Below are positions 44,304 through 53,405 of a stretch of 64,000 nucleotides of DNA, piece by piece. The notes under the pieces are model-generated. The model did no database searches, was not told where the DNA came from, and saw only the letters and a program-made list of their open reading frames with translations. The position numbers and the translations under genes were made by a program. This DNA comes from SYOC01 sp964441775. Lineage in GTDB: Bacteria > Desulfobacterota > Binatia > Bin18. The stretch spans positions 85,854 to 149,853 of the forward strand of contig CAYTVL010000010.1 in assembly GCA_964441775.1 (NCBI GenBank), read 5' to 3'. Every line of letters starts with the position of its first letter. The stretch's first letter is position 1.

Positions 44304-46211
44304 ATGTTGATACACAAAAACTTCCGCCTCGTGCGGAACGAGCAAGGTGACTGCACTTGTCGAGGCGCCACCCCGCAGCACTTATTCACTGTCGTTGACT
44401 TCATGGTGTATTTACTCCTTGTGGGGTTCGGCGCTTTGCAGTTCGGTCTTTACCTACACAGCAACGACTTTTTCACAGGCGATACCACTTACTTCGAACT
44501 GATGCGGTCGATTGTTGAAGGGAGAGCCTACGGATTTGATTTCAAGCGAGAGACTCTCCTCCCACCTGGTTTTCCCGCGCTCTTAGCATCACTTTGTGTT
44601 ACTGTTGGCTGTAGTTACTCCATCTTCGTTCGGGCAATGGCGGTCTGTGCTACATTAGGCTTTCTTGTAAGTTACGAACTCCTCCGTCGAGAGCAGGGAC
44701 GCGCCGTGGCCGCGGTCGCCTGCCTTTTGCTAGACTCTTCTCCGCTCTTTTTTGCGTTCTCGACGAGGAGTGTTATATCCGATGTTCCCTACTTTTTCAC
44801 AAGTATGCTGACGCTCCTCTTGGTGACGCGCATAGAAACGGCGCAGCGTTCTCTCACTCGATCCCTTTTATGGTTGTTGTGCGGGGTTTCCTTGATCAGC
44901 TCCCAGCTCATTCGTTCTTCCGGCATCGCCCTTCTGATCGGACTTGTCGCGTGGCTGCTTCTCTCTTGCTTTTTCGACCGTGCTGCTGTCCGTCGTCGAT
45001 TGAGGACATTCCTGCCGCTTTTATTTCTGGGAGTCATAGTACAGGGGTATTGGATGCACTGGAGCACGACCCGAGAAGTGCAGGAATGGCCAGTAGGTGG
45101 CTACCCACAATCCTATCTCTCCCAACTGCGGGTTAAAAACGGGAATAATCCGGAACTCGGGATGGCGTCTCTGCGCGATATTCCTGCGCGGGTAGCGCAA
45201 AATCTGCTGGATCGAGAATTAGCGCTAATAAGGCTGCTCACACCCAAGGAATATATTGCCCCAGCTTGGGCTTCACCTCTGATTGTCGCGCCCCTCGTCT
45301 TAGTTCTTATAGGGATAGGCTGCTCGCTGTATCGGACAGGAGGGGGTCTACTGGAATGGTATTTCCTCAGTCAAGAGGCAATGTATTTACTGTGGCCTTG
45401 GAATTTTGAGATAAGATTCTTCTTGCCTGTTACACCGCTTGCCTGCCTCTACCTATGGCGTGGAGGAGAAGCCCTTCTGACTTTGTTTCGTTACTCACCG
45501 CGGGTGACTGCTGCCTGCATCTTGCCCCTCATGATTTTTTTGGACATAGATGCCGGTATCTGGGCTTGGGGATCAAGACACCTACAGCCGGTGCTCGCCA
45601 TCGCTTCTTGGACCTTCGGGATCGGTGTTGCAATAGGGATAGTATGGATGAATACCTGGCGGCTGCCGGGGATGTTTGATGTATGGCGGCAGCGTTTGCA
45701 GCGGCTTGTGGCAACGCTGGGACAGTCACGGGCGGTATGGCGTGTCCTTGGCATCGCGACGATCGCCATGTTGGTCGGGATCGGCATAGATCGTCAACTT
45801 GATCTTGGCCGCGAGAATCTGACCTTTGATATAACACACAACAGTGCTTATCCCGATATTGAGGCGGCGCAATGGATTCACGCGAATACTGTTGGTGCGG
45901 CTGTCGTCATGGCGCGCCAACTCGATGTAGTCTACCACTACTCTCAGCGGAAGGTCGTGTGGTTTCCACCCTTGAGTGATCCACAGGTTCTACTGGAGGG
46001 AATCCAAAAATATGGAGTGAATTTTATTATTGTCCATGATCGAATTGGGAGCTATTGGTTACCTCGAGAGCAGGACTGTTTTGCTGGGCTGCTCCGCACG
46101 TATCCAGGGATGTTTCAGATGGTCTACGAAGGACACAATTTCAAAATTTTCGCCGTTCCTTCTGATAGTGATAGAAAGATCTCGTTAGGCAATGGACAAC
46201 AAACCCACTAA
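44304..46211 (+). CDS. polytopic membrane glycosyltransferase-like protein (GT39/PMT_2 type)
   Basis: 635 residues from ATG 44304, with gaggag upstream; the first 35 residues are cytosolic and rich in Arg and Asn. About ten hydrophobic segments follow. GDTTYFELMRSIVEGRAYGF and ETLLPPGFPALLASLC match the first loop of PMT_2-type transferases, where an acidic residue binds the metal or sugar. A C-terminal soluble part (IEAAQWIHANT, GVNFIIVHDRIGSYWLP) is typical of such periplasmic domains. It probably moves a sugar from a polyprenyl-phosphate, made by the GT2, to a lipid, protein or glycan. Confidence 0.75.
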   Translation: MLIHKNFRLVRNEQGDCTCRGATPQHLFTVVDFMVYLLLVGFGALQFGLYLHSNDFFTGDTTYFELMRSIVEGRAYGFDFKRETLLPPGFPALLASLCVTVGCSYSIFVRAMAVCATLGFLVSYELLRREQGRAVAAVACLLLDSSPLFFAFSTRSVISDVPYFFTSMLTLLLVTRIETAQRSLTRSLLWLLCGVSLISSQLIRSSGIALLIGLVAWLLLSCFFDRAAVRRRLRTFLPLLFLGVIVQGYWMHWSTTREVQEWPVGGYPQSYLSQLRVKNGNNPELGMASLRDIPARVAQNLLDRELALIRLLTPKEYIAPAWASPLIVAPLVLVLIGIGCSLYRTGGGLLEWYFLSQEAMYLLWPWNFEIRFFLPVTPLACLYLWRGGEALLTLFRYSPRVTAACILPLMIFLDIDAGIWAWGSRHLQPVLAIASWTFGIGVAIGIVWMNTWRLPGMFDVWRQRLQRLVATLGQSRAVWRVLGIATIAMLVGIGIDRQLDLGRENLTFDITHNSAYPDIEAAQWIHANTVGAAVVMARQLDVVYHYSQRKVVWFPPLSDPQVLLEGIQKYGVNFIIVHDRIGSYWLPREQDCFAGLLRTYPGMFQMVYEGHNFKIFAVPSDSDRKISLGNGQQTH

Positions 46212-46498
46212 GCGTCTTCTATCAGCTCTTCCTAATCTTGTTTACAGAAAGAAGCCTTTACAGGTCTGACCCTTGCCAGAAAGAACGACTCATCAGCCGC
46301 AAGCTGATTTGTCCGTAACCCGCACTTGGTCTGCAAAAAAGGTGGCATTATTTTCTTTTTCCTATTCAATAGTCCCGATGACAAAATATTTGTCATCATT
46401 GTATCAACAAAGAATTTTTGTAACGATCTGAATTTCTTGAAGTCGCCTCGAATCCATTACTTTTGCAGCCTAGAATTCGCAAAAAACTTTGTAGTTCT
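46212..46498. other. 287-base AT-rich stretch without a gene
   Basis: No open frame here looks coding and no known motif was recognised; it is AT-rich, with the duplicated leader beginning at 46499. The gap to the next start codon at 46539 is 327 bases. Confidence 0.5.
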
Positions 46499-47351
46499 AT
46501 ATTGCACAACTCCAAAAAAGTGGTAATAGTGCCGGGCAATGCTAGAAAGCCCATGCAAGAAAGGCCTCCTTCTCTTCCTCTTCCTTTTTTGCGTTGTCCT
46601 CGCGCTGGGATGTAGATTACCCGAGGGAGAGGCGGCTTTCTCTACTCCAACGAAGCCCCACGGGATCGTTGCCTTGTCAGGCGACCTTGATGGAGACGGC
46701 ATCCAAGATCATATCCAGCTCAAGCGCTACGGCTTACAGGAAAGCTTGTCCGTCGTTTTGAGTCACAGCGGCGAATTCTCGATTCTCCAATTTACTTCCA
46801 AGACCAGCGAACCAAAACTCCTCTCCGTGCAAGACCTCGATGGGGATGGAGATGTCGATTTTCTGTGGAGCGATACGCTGCGGCTTGCGATCAGTATCGC
46901 ATGTTTCAATAACGGTGCTGGCCACTTCGAGTGTCTGACGCCGCCAGCGCCACAGGGAGTAAGCAACGCGACGCACGGGGCGGGACTCAAACAGTTTCGT
47001 GCCTGCTGCTTCGAGAGTCTTCTCAACTCTAAATATTCCCCCTGGCCCGATCATAAGCCCTCCTTCTTGGGGAGTGTGTCCTTCGTCATAATTTCCCAAC
47101 AACTGCGGCTAGGACCACCACTCAGGAGCCTCTTTACCGTCTGTCGTCGGCAGACTAATCGAGGCCCGCCACCCTCAACCCCTCAAAACGTGCTGCGGCT
47201 ATCTGTATTGCACGACTTGGCTGCCTAAAAACAGCCGGTGAAGGGCTTCTGCTCCCTCAATCACCTCTGCGACGCCATAGAGAATCTTTGCCCCGAGTGT
47301 GCGGGAGTTTGGGAAGAGGCCTCGTTTAATTTAGAATAAAAGACAAAATTT
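46499..47351 (+). repeat. copy 2 of the duplicated segment
   Basis: Counterpart of 42337-43187; leader words attgcacaactccaaaaaag and tggtaatagtgcc match, and the segment ends with ttagaataaaagacaaa. See the gene at 46539. Confidence 0.7.
46539..47228 (+). CDS. secreted FG-GAP-like calcium-motif lipoprotein, copy 2
   Basis: 229 residues. The signal part is CKKGLLLFLFLFCVVLALGC; the lipobox LALGC suggests lipidation at Cys25. DLDGDGIQD (about 48) and DLDGDGDVD (about 95) keep the calcium-binding-like motif, clearer than in copy 1. Sequence identity to the protein at 42376 is strongest through the middle (TSEPKLLSVQDLDGDGD versus TSESKLLSVQDLDGDGD). No ribosome-binding site is obvious. An exported protein of unknown role, possibly linked to the glycan genes around it. 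Confidence 0.6.
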   Translation: MLESPCKKGLLLFLFLFCVVLALGCRLPEGEAAFSTPTKPHGIVALSGDLDGDGIQDHIQLKRYGLQESLSVVLSHSGEFSILQFTSKTSEPKLLSVQDLDGDGDVDFLWSDTLRLAISIACFNNGAGHFECLTPPAPQGVSNATHGAGLKQFRACCFESLLNSKYSPWPDHKPSFLGSVSFVIISQQLRLGPPLRSLFTVCRRQTNRGPPPSTPQNVLRLSVLHDLAA

Positions 47352-47426
47352 CATTACTTCCTCCAAATTTTGACGGCCTTGCTATCTCGACTCAGGCCTG
47401 GATTACCGAAGAACACAGGAGGCGTC

Positions 47427-48959
47427 ATGTTTTTTGATTTGACTTTTGGGAAGATTGCTGAGCCTCTTTCTGGACGCGTATGGGAGCGAAGACAAATTCT
47501 CGAGCAATGCGCCATGCGAATGAGGTTTTTTGCTGAACAAGGCGTGAATCGATCTGATCGCGTGTTCGTGCATTATGGAAATACCCTTGAATTCTTCGTC
47601 GATTTGCTTTCGGTTTGGGGGCTCGGGGCTTGCTTTGTCCCGATTGATCCTCGGCTTACAGCCTTCGAGATAGAAACCTTAGCCAGAGCGGCCAAGCCTC
47701 GGCTATCAATATGGGATCGTTCTCCAGGAGATGCGACTGTTAGAGCGCTTTCAACCACGGGAACCCAAATACTGACCATCGAGAAAATCACTGATAGACA
47801 CGTCACAAACAGTGATGTTCAAGAAAAGGTTCCGCGCTTTTCACTCGATCAAGACGCCCTTATTCTCTTCACCTCCGGAACGATCGGTTCACCGAAGGGA
47901 GTAGTGCATACTCATCGCTCTTTGCAAGCGCGGTGGGTCAGTCTTCATCATACGCTTGGAATTGACGCATTCAGGAGAACGCTTTGCCTCCTTCCCACTC
48001 ATTTTGGGCACGGACTCATCTGTAACTGTCTTTTTCCCTGGCTTTCGGGCCAGGACCTCTTCATCCTTCCTCCTTCAAGAAACGACGTCACTCTTCAACT
48101 TGGCGAGGTGTTGGACAACCATGGAATCACTTTCATGTCTTCCGTTCCCGCAGTCTGGCGATTGGCGCTGAAGGTGGCTAGACCACCACGAACGCGGAAG
48201 TTGCAGCGGGTTTTTTGTGGCTCTGCCCCTCTTTCTGCTCATCTCTGGGAAGGGATACGAGAGTGGACAGGAGCCCAAGACGTGCGTAATGCCTACGGCA
48301 TCACCGAAACGGCGAGTTGGCTGGCCGGGATGACTATTCCGGAAATGCCGCCAGAAGACGGGATGATCGGCGAGGCCTGGGGTGGCTTGATCAAAATTCT
48401 CGACGCCTCAGATACAGAGAGTCTTTCTCTGTATTCCGAAGAGCGAAAGACAGGTGAGTCTGGCTATGTGTGGGTCAAAACGCCGGCTCTCATGCGAGGG
48501 TATCTCGACAACGATGAACTCACCTCCAAGGCAGTTTGTCAAGGTTGGTTTTTCACCGGCGATATCGGATTCAAAGATGATCGCGGATTCCTCTATCTGA
48601 GAGGACGGGTCCGTGAGGAAATCAACAAGGGAGGGATGAAGGTGTATCCGGGAGATATCGACGCTGTCGTCGAACAGCTTGAGAACGTGCTCGACGTCTG
48701 CACATTTGCTTACGAGGATGCTTTGCTGGGCGAAAACGTAGGTATTGCCCTTGTTCTGCAATCTGTGGATAAACAAGCTCTCACACAGGTTCGTGCCTGG
48801 ACACAACAACATCTTGCCCAGCATCAAATTCCTGCTCGCTGGTATTTATTAGATGAAATTCCTCGGACCTCCCGCGGAAAGATCAACCGGGGAGAGATTG
48901 CCGCCAAGTGCCAGGTCCTTCGGCCTGTAGTTTTTGGAGCTGATCCTGGCGCGGTTTGA
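47427..48959 (+). CDS. AMP-dependent acyl-activating enzyme (acyl-CoA synthetase / acyl-ACP ligase)
   Basis: 510 residues from ATG 47427, with aggagg upstream. ANL-family motifs are LILFTSGTIGSPKGVVHTH (A3-type), YGITET (A5), GWFFTGDIGFKDDRGFLYLRGRVRE (A7-A8) and the C-terminal SRGKINRGE with the catalytic lysine. It activates a carboxylic acid as acyl-AMP and passes it to CoA or a carrier. A carrier protein follows 36 bases later, so acyl-ACP formation is likely. The substrate is unknown. Confidence 0.88.
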   Translation: MFFDLTFGKIAEPLSGRVWERRQILEQCAMRMRFFAEQGVNRSDRVFVHYGNTLEFFVDLLSVWGLGACFVPIDPRLTAFEIETLARAAKPRLSIWDRSPGDATVRALSTTGTQILTIEKITDRHVTNSDVQEKVPRFSLDQDALILFTSGTIGSPKGVVHTHRSLQARWVSLHHTLGIDAFRRTLCLLPTHFGHGLICNCLFPWLSGQDLFILPPSRNDVTLQLGEVLDNHGITFMSSVPAVWRLALKVARPPRTRKLQRVFCGSAPLSAHLWEGIREWTGAQDVRNAYGITETASWLAGMTIPEMPPEDGMIGEAWGGLIKILDASDTESLSLYSEERKTGESGYVWVKTPALMRGYLDNDELTSKAVCQGWFFTGDIGFKDDRGFLYLRGRVREEINKGGMKVYPGDIDAVVEQLENVLDVCTFAYEDALLGENVGIALVLQSVDKQALTQVRAWTQQHLAQHQIPARWYLLDEIPRTSRGKINRGEIAAKCQVLRPVVFGADPGAV

Positions 48960-48995
48960 AGAACAGGTGCTTGTCTGTCACATGGAGCAACTCTC

Positions 48996-49238
48996 ATGAG
49001 AGCTGAGCTCTTGCAATTAATTCGCGAGAATATTCCAGCATTAGAGCAGGAACTGACGGATGAGACTTCTCTCATTCAGTCTGGCCTCTTAGACTCCTTA
49101 TCTTTATTTCATCTGGCCATGTGGATTGAGAGTAAGACAAACGTCCCCCTCAACCCATCTTCCATGGACCCTTCTACCGAGTGGGACACGGTGGAGAGGA
49201 TTCTGCAATTCGTCAAAAACCATCACGAAGATGCATAA
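48996..49238 (+). CDS. acyl carrier protein-like
   Basis: 80 residues, four-helix carrier fold. The phosphopantetheine site is SGLLDSLSLFHL, where Ser in DSL would carry the prosthetic group. Acidic residues and the following amphipathic helix (IESKTNVPLNPSS) agree with ACP. It is between the activating enzyme and a GNAT protein, an order seen in small acyl- or aminoacyl-transfer modules. Confidence 0.85.
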   Translation: MRAELLQLIRENIPALEQELTDETSLIQSGLLDSLSLFHLAMWIESKTNVPLNPSSMDPSTEWDTVERILQFVKNHHEDA

Positions 49239-49276
49239 GCTGACGACGCTGACTCAGGACAGAAAAGCAGTTTATT

Positions 49277-50407
49277 ATGGCAAATCGATATGAGATCATT
49301 AAATACAACCCCTCGTTAAAGGAAGAAGTGCTGAAGCTCCACACCCATTCTTGGAGCTCGGATCTTTCGCTAAATGTTGCTTACCTGGAATGGAAGTATG
49401 AAAGAAACCCGTATCTGAAAGAGCCCATCATTTTTCTTGCAACAAGTGAAGGAAAAGTCGTGGGCATGCGTGGGGCCTTTGCCACAAAGTGGCAAATGGG
49501 AAAAGCCGGCCAGACTTTTCTAGCTTTGTATGTGGACGATCTAGTGATCGATCCTGAGCACCGGAACGGTGGTCTGTTCCGGGAGATCATGACTGCGTTG
49601 CTCAGTTACATGTCCGAAACGGGATTTGACTATGCGTTGAACCTCAGCGCAGGTCCTGTGACAATGTTATCCTCGATGGCCATGGGGTGGAAAAGTGTTG
49701 GCTCAATGGGCCCGTTGGTTCTTAAAAACGTGAGCCCTGCTGCTATTGCAATTACAAACCTTCGAGAGATTTTCGGTAAAACTCCATTGTTATGGAGGTT
49801 TAAAGAATCAAGACTATTGTATTCAAGAAAAGAACATCGCCCATTCTTCAAACTAGATTGCTTAAAGCCTGGAGAGCAAATCGCTGTCGAGAAACACCCT
49901 CAACCAGAAGCCATGGCCGACCTAGTCACTCGCATAAACTACGACGGACGACTCAGACAAGTCCGGGACGTGGAATACTTCAAGTGGCGATTTCAGAACC
50001 CTATGTGGGATTATCGGTTTGTTTTTTTCCGCAAAGGCGCTCGTTTGCTGGGCTATCTAGTACTACATGCTGATCCTTTGCACTTGTCTGGTGGAAAAAT
50101 CGTGTTGGTGGATTGGGAGGCCGAAAGTCTAGACATCAAATCCCAATTGCTTCAAGTAGTAGTTCACCGAGGCCAATTCTTGGAACTGTTCAGTTGGAGT
50201 GCAACCCTTCCGCTTGCGGAAAAGGCGCTCCTCCGGGAATTCGGATTCGTGCCGACCGAGCAGTCCGGCGAAGAGAAGTATAAAAATTGCCTGCTCTTAA
50301 AGTCAATTCAGGATCCAATGCCTTGCCACGATTGGGTAATTGCTGGTCAGAAGCTATTGAACCTGGAGAGTTGGGATATTCGGCTGATTTATTCAATGCA
50401 CGGGTAA
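49277..50407 (+). CDS. GNAT-fold N-acyltransferase
   Basis: 376 residues, larger than a single GNAT domain (about 150). The N-terminal half has LALYVDDLVIDPEHRNGGLFREIMTAL, with the V-x-P-x-x-R-x-x-G region of the acetyl-CoA-binding loop. The second half may be a further fold with a FemABX/GNAT-like shape. With the activating enzyme and carrier protein it would attach an acyl group to an amine, perhaps on the sugar built by the upstream glycosyltransferases. That assignment is inference from order. Confidence 0.72.
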   Translation: MANRYEIIKYNPSLKEEVLKLHTHSWSSDLSLNVAYLEWKYERNPYLKEPIIFLATSEGKVVGMRGAFATKWQMGKAGQTFLALYVDDLVIDPEHRNGGLFREIMTALLSYMSETGFDYALNLSAGPVTMLSSMAMGWKSVGSMGPLVLKNVSPAAIAITNLREIFGKTPLLWRFKESRLLYSRKEHRPFFKLDCLKPGEQIAVEKHPQPEAMADLVTRINYDGRLRQVRDVEYFKWRFQNPMWDYRFVFFRKGARLLGYLVLHADPLHLSGGKIVLVDWEAESLDIKSQLLQVVVHRGQFLELFSWSATLPLAEKALLREFGFVPTEQSGEEKYKNCLLLKSIQDPMPCHDWVIAGQKLLNLESWDIRLIYSMHG

Positions 50408-50516
50408 AGGTATAGAGGCTTGGTGTGGTCGTGGTGGTATTGTCCGTTAGGGCGACCGTCGCTGCAGCAGAAGAAAAAACTCGTTTACAATTTGACAAAG
50501 GGCTAACGGCTCCCGC

Positions 50517-51287
50517 TCACGCTTCCGGTGCACGGCACACCAGCGCAAACGCGCGATGATGGACGCCCAACGGATCAGACGGGAATCGCTCTTCGAGCAG
50601 CTTTTTCAGATCTGCATCGAAGCGTGAGACCTGCTCTGGAGGCAGGCAGGCGGCTACACCAGCACTGGCGCGAATGCGTCCGCGCCAAGCCTCGTGCGAG
50701 TAGGGCGTGAATTCATCGAACGAAAACGTCTCGATCTGTTCAAAACCCGCGATGGCGACATCTCCGAGCCAGCGCGGATACAGGCCTCTGCCGCCACCTA
50801 GCTTCCATTCCGGATGATACTGGAGAATGAGCTGCTCCGTTGCCTCGGCTACGTTGCCCGGAAGCGGGATCCAATCGAAATGAGCGATGACTAACCAGCC
50901 CTGAGGAACAAGAAGACGACGCACTTCCCGCGCGGCTTGCGGTCGGTCAAACCAGTGCCAGCACTGACCAGCGGTGACCACGTCGAAGCTTGCGTCTGGC
51001 ATCCCGGTTTGCTCGGCCTTAGCGATGACGTAACGAACAGAGACCCCGGCTTCTTGATCTAGCCGCTTCGCTTCTTCTGTAAGAGGCACTGAAGGATCGA
51101 GCCCCGTCGTCGTGCAGCCGCGTCGGGCGAAGCCTCGCGCTAGTGTTCCCGTGCCCGTGCCGAGGTCGAGTACGCGTTGTCCAGGCAATCCAACTCCGAA
51201 GCGAGTAAGGCGGGCGAACAGTTCGTTGGGAAACCCAGCGCGATAGCGAGCATAATCCTGCGCGGTTTTACCGAAGTCGATGTCCAT
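50517..51287 (-). CDS. class I SAM-dependent methyltransferase
   Basis: 256 residues from ATG 51287. The SAM motif is VLDLGTGTGTLARGFARRG (about 40-58), with GLDPSVPLTEEAKRLD as the acidic second motif and VTAGQCWHWFD near residue 107. It resembles the ubiquinone/menaquinone-type methyltransferase family but the substrate is unknown. Longer N-terminal extensions at upstream starts overlap the next gene and are not conserved. It lies directly downstream of the APH-like gene on the same strand. Confidence 0.85.
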   Translation of the reverse strand: MDIDFGKTAQDYARYRAGFPNELFARLTRFGVGLPGQRVLDLGTGTGTLARGFARRGCTTTGLDPSVPLTEEAKRLDQEAGVSVRYVIAKAEQTGMPDASFDVVTAGQCWHWFDRPQAAREVRRLLVPQGWLVIAHFDWIPLPGNVAEATEQLILQYHPEWKLGGGRGLYPRWLGDVAIAGFEQIETFSFDEFTPYSHEAWRGRIRASAGVAACLPPEQVSRFDADLKKLLEERFPSDPLGVHHRAFALVCRAPEA

Positions 51288-51315
51288 TATTACAGTCCGC
51301 TCGTGAGAATTCGCT

Positions 51316-52344
51316 CTAAAACCCCAGCGCCTTCGCCGCCATATTGAGCACTGCCGGTACGGAATACGTAGTGCGAGCCAGGCGCAGGTCTTTGTTCTTG
51401 CCTTCAGCGAAGAGGCCTGACGCACTCAGCCAGAAGGCCGTGCTGCGCATCATGTAGAGAATGTTGTAATAGCGGCACACTTCGAAGTCGATCGTCAGCC
51501 CCGTGAGCTGTTGGTAGTAATCAATGAAGAACTCACACTCGACTACGCAAGACAGAAGCGGTGAACCCTCACGATTGAGATCAGAAAGGACATAGGTCAC
51601 GTCGTACATCGGGTCGCCGATGACTTGGAGTTCCCAGTCGATGATCGCGGCAATCTCGTCATCTTTGACAATCAGATTGCCGGTGCGATACGCGCCGTGG
51701 ACAAAAGCAAGGCGTTGTGTCTGTGGCGCATTGGCCTTCAACCACATGAGCACTTCGGTGAGCACGGGCTCAGGTTTGCGGAGCGATTGTTGAATGAGCG
51801 ATTCCCATTTGGCGATTTCACGCAAGGCAAAGTCGTTGCCTGGGCCAGGGACGCCGATGAAGTCGAGCCCCGCCGCTTTCCAGTCGAGATTATGCAGCGC
51901 CGCGAGCGCCTCAACAAAGCTCTTCGGCAGCTTCCCGCGTTTGGCGGCTTCAGCGTAGAACTGTTTGCCGACCTTCGACCAGGGGTTAGGCACTTCCCCT
52001 TCCACTTTTTCCATGACGAAGAACGGTCCGCCCAAAAGTGAAGTGTCTTTTTCGTACCAGTAGACTTTGGGCGTGGGTGCAACCGTCGGCTCCAGCGCTT
52101 GAATAACCCGATACTGTTCTTTGAGATCAGAGAGCTCACGCAGCAGTCCAACTCCAGGATCTTTACGCAAGCACATGCCACGCGTCACTTCCTGTCCATC
52201 TTCTTTCCAGTGCGCGTAGAAGATGTAAATCTCGTGTGACCAACCGCCGGGACTGTGGGTGAACTGCGAGAGGGTTAAATCTCGCACTTGCGGGAGTTTG
52301 GTGTGTAAATAGGCGATGATTTTGTCTTGGGTGGATTCGCTCAT
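51316..52344 (-). CDS. APH/choline kinase-like phosphotransferase
   Basis: 342 residues from ATG 52344. The catalytic loop reads AFVHGAYRTGN: His216, then Ala218 where kinases of the family have the catalytic Asp (HxDxxxxN), and Asn223. Asp236 of the DFG-like IIDWE motif is present. The closest known relatives are ACAD10/APH-type proteins in fatty acid catabolism. The Asp to Ala change suggests it may be catalytically reduced or use another function. It overlaps nothing, and the next gene on the same strand is a methyltransferase. Confidence 0.85.
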   Translation of the reverse strand: MSESTQDKIIAYLHTKLPQVRDLTLSQFTHSPGGWSHEIYIFYAHWKEDGQEVTRGMCLRKDPGVGLLRELSDLKEQYRVIQALEPTVAPTPKVYWYEKDTSLLGGPFFVMEKVEGEVPNPWSKVGKQFYAEAAKRGKLPKSFVEALAALHNLDWKAAGLDFIGVPGPGNDFALREIAKWESLIQQSLRKPEPVLTEVLMWLKANAPQTQRLAFVHGAYRTGNLIVKDDEIAAIIDWELQVIGDPMYDVTYVLSDLNREGSPLLSCVVECEFFIDYYQQLTGLTIDFEVCRYYNILYMMRSTAFWLSASGLFAEGKNKDLRLARTTYSVPAVLNMAAKALGF

Positions 52345-52366
52345 AACCCTAGCTTTCAGCAATCAG

Positions 52367-52412
52367 TAGGGTGCGCTTTGCGCACCAAGGAACGGTGCAT
52401 TAATGCACCCTA
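52367..52412. repeat. intergenic nested palindrome gggtgcg/cgcaccct
   Basis: tagggtgc at 52367-52374 and gcacccta at 52405-52412 are perfectly complementary; between them ggtgcgctttgcgcacc-type words form an inner hairpin. It belongs to a known style of intergenic repeat and lies upstream of the APH-like start. Confidence 0.7.
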
Positions 52413-52426
52413 TGAAGAAAAATTCG

Positions 52427-52828
52427 TCACTCTGTCGTCCCTGCGATCTTCAATTCCTGGTTCAATAATTCTCGCAGCGCGATTCTCACCCGCTGATTTG
52501 CCGCATTAAACGCCTCGGGGCCGAGCTGATCCTTCTCGGCATAGAGCCACTCGATCAGTTGGCAGAGCCGCGCTTCTTTGTCCCCTTCTTCAGTAGTAGG
52601 TAATGTTTTTCCAGCGAGGACGGAGGAGAGATCGATAAACACCTTGTCCAGAACAAGTACTTTTTCCGCAGCGATATCTCTTCGTTCCTCAACTTGTCGT
52701 GAGATGAATTCTAGAACAACCGCCGCCATGAACGCTTGCGCTTTAGGGTACGGGTCTGGAATCGCCGGTCCGATCACGTTGCGTAATGAAGTAATGATTT
52801 CCTTGAGTAATTGGTGTGCAGTCAACAT
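52427..52828 (-). CDS. hypothetical helical protein
   Basis: 133 residues, predominantly helical (HQLLKEIITSLRNVIGPAIP, LEFISRQVEERRDIAAEK, NAANQRVRIALRELLNQELK). No known motif. It reads as a plausible coding sequence on codon use and length, with an ATG at 52828. The gene is adjacent to, and upstream of, the APH-like gene on the same strand. Function unknown. Confidence 0.55.
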   Translation of the reverse strand: MLTAHQLLKEIITSLRNVIGPAIPDPYPKAQAFMAAVVLEFISRQVEERRDIAAEKVLVLDKVFIDLSSVLAGKTLPTTEEGDKEARLCQLIEWLYAEKDQLGPEAFNAANQRVRIALRELLNQELKIAGTTE

Positions 52829-52954
52829 GAGAGAAAGACATACGGGAAAGAACCAGCCGTTGTCAAATAACCCCTAGCGGAACGCTTGGCAGTCGCCGGT
52901 TGACAGCCGTCAGGCATCAGCCGGATAATTGCCGCCATGTTGCGTACGACGTAA

Positions 52955-53239
52955 GAGACAAATGCCCAGGCCCGGCAATTGTTTGAACACCCGACTGCCT
53001 TGGATCCGAGGTATGCTGAGGTGTATGCCTCGCTGAGTCAGAGCTACTGGCTGGAGTGGTACGCCTAATGGAGCCGGGACCCGCAAATCCTAGAGCAGGC
53101 TTTTAACGCCGCGCAACAGGCTGTTGCATTGGATGATTCCTTTTTCTCGCTGGAGACATAGAGGCAGGGCCTTCCTGTAAAAGATCCAGCCGAGTTGGAG
53201 CGGCACGTCAATAATCTGCGCAAGGCGGGGCTCAAATAA
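52955..53239 (+). pseudogene. decayed C-terminal fragment of a TPR-containing adenylate cyclase
   Basis: Translated in one frame it reads ARQLFEHPTALDPRYAEVYA, SLSQSYWLEWYA, stop, WSRDPQILEQAFNAAQQAVA, LDDSFFSLET, stop, then VKDPAELERHVNNLRKAGLK and a final stop. This is the TPR tail known from bacterial cyclase-TPR proteins (words such as ALDPQYA and DPQTLERAF). There are two internal stops (TAA and TAG) and no start or cyclase part. A remnant of a third copy of the cyclase-TPR type in this window. Confidence 0.78.
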
Positions 53240-53405
53240 GTCCTGAGTGATGAGTGCCGGAGGCTGAGTACGGAAAGCACTTCTTGCGAACTGATAATGG
53301 AGACTGAGAGTGGCTCGATTTTGTGTACGGGCCGACTCACTTTGACAGCACCGGCCCATCCGGAGTAGAGTGACGCAGTCTCTGTTGAACACATAAGGGG
53401 GAACT

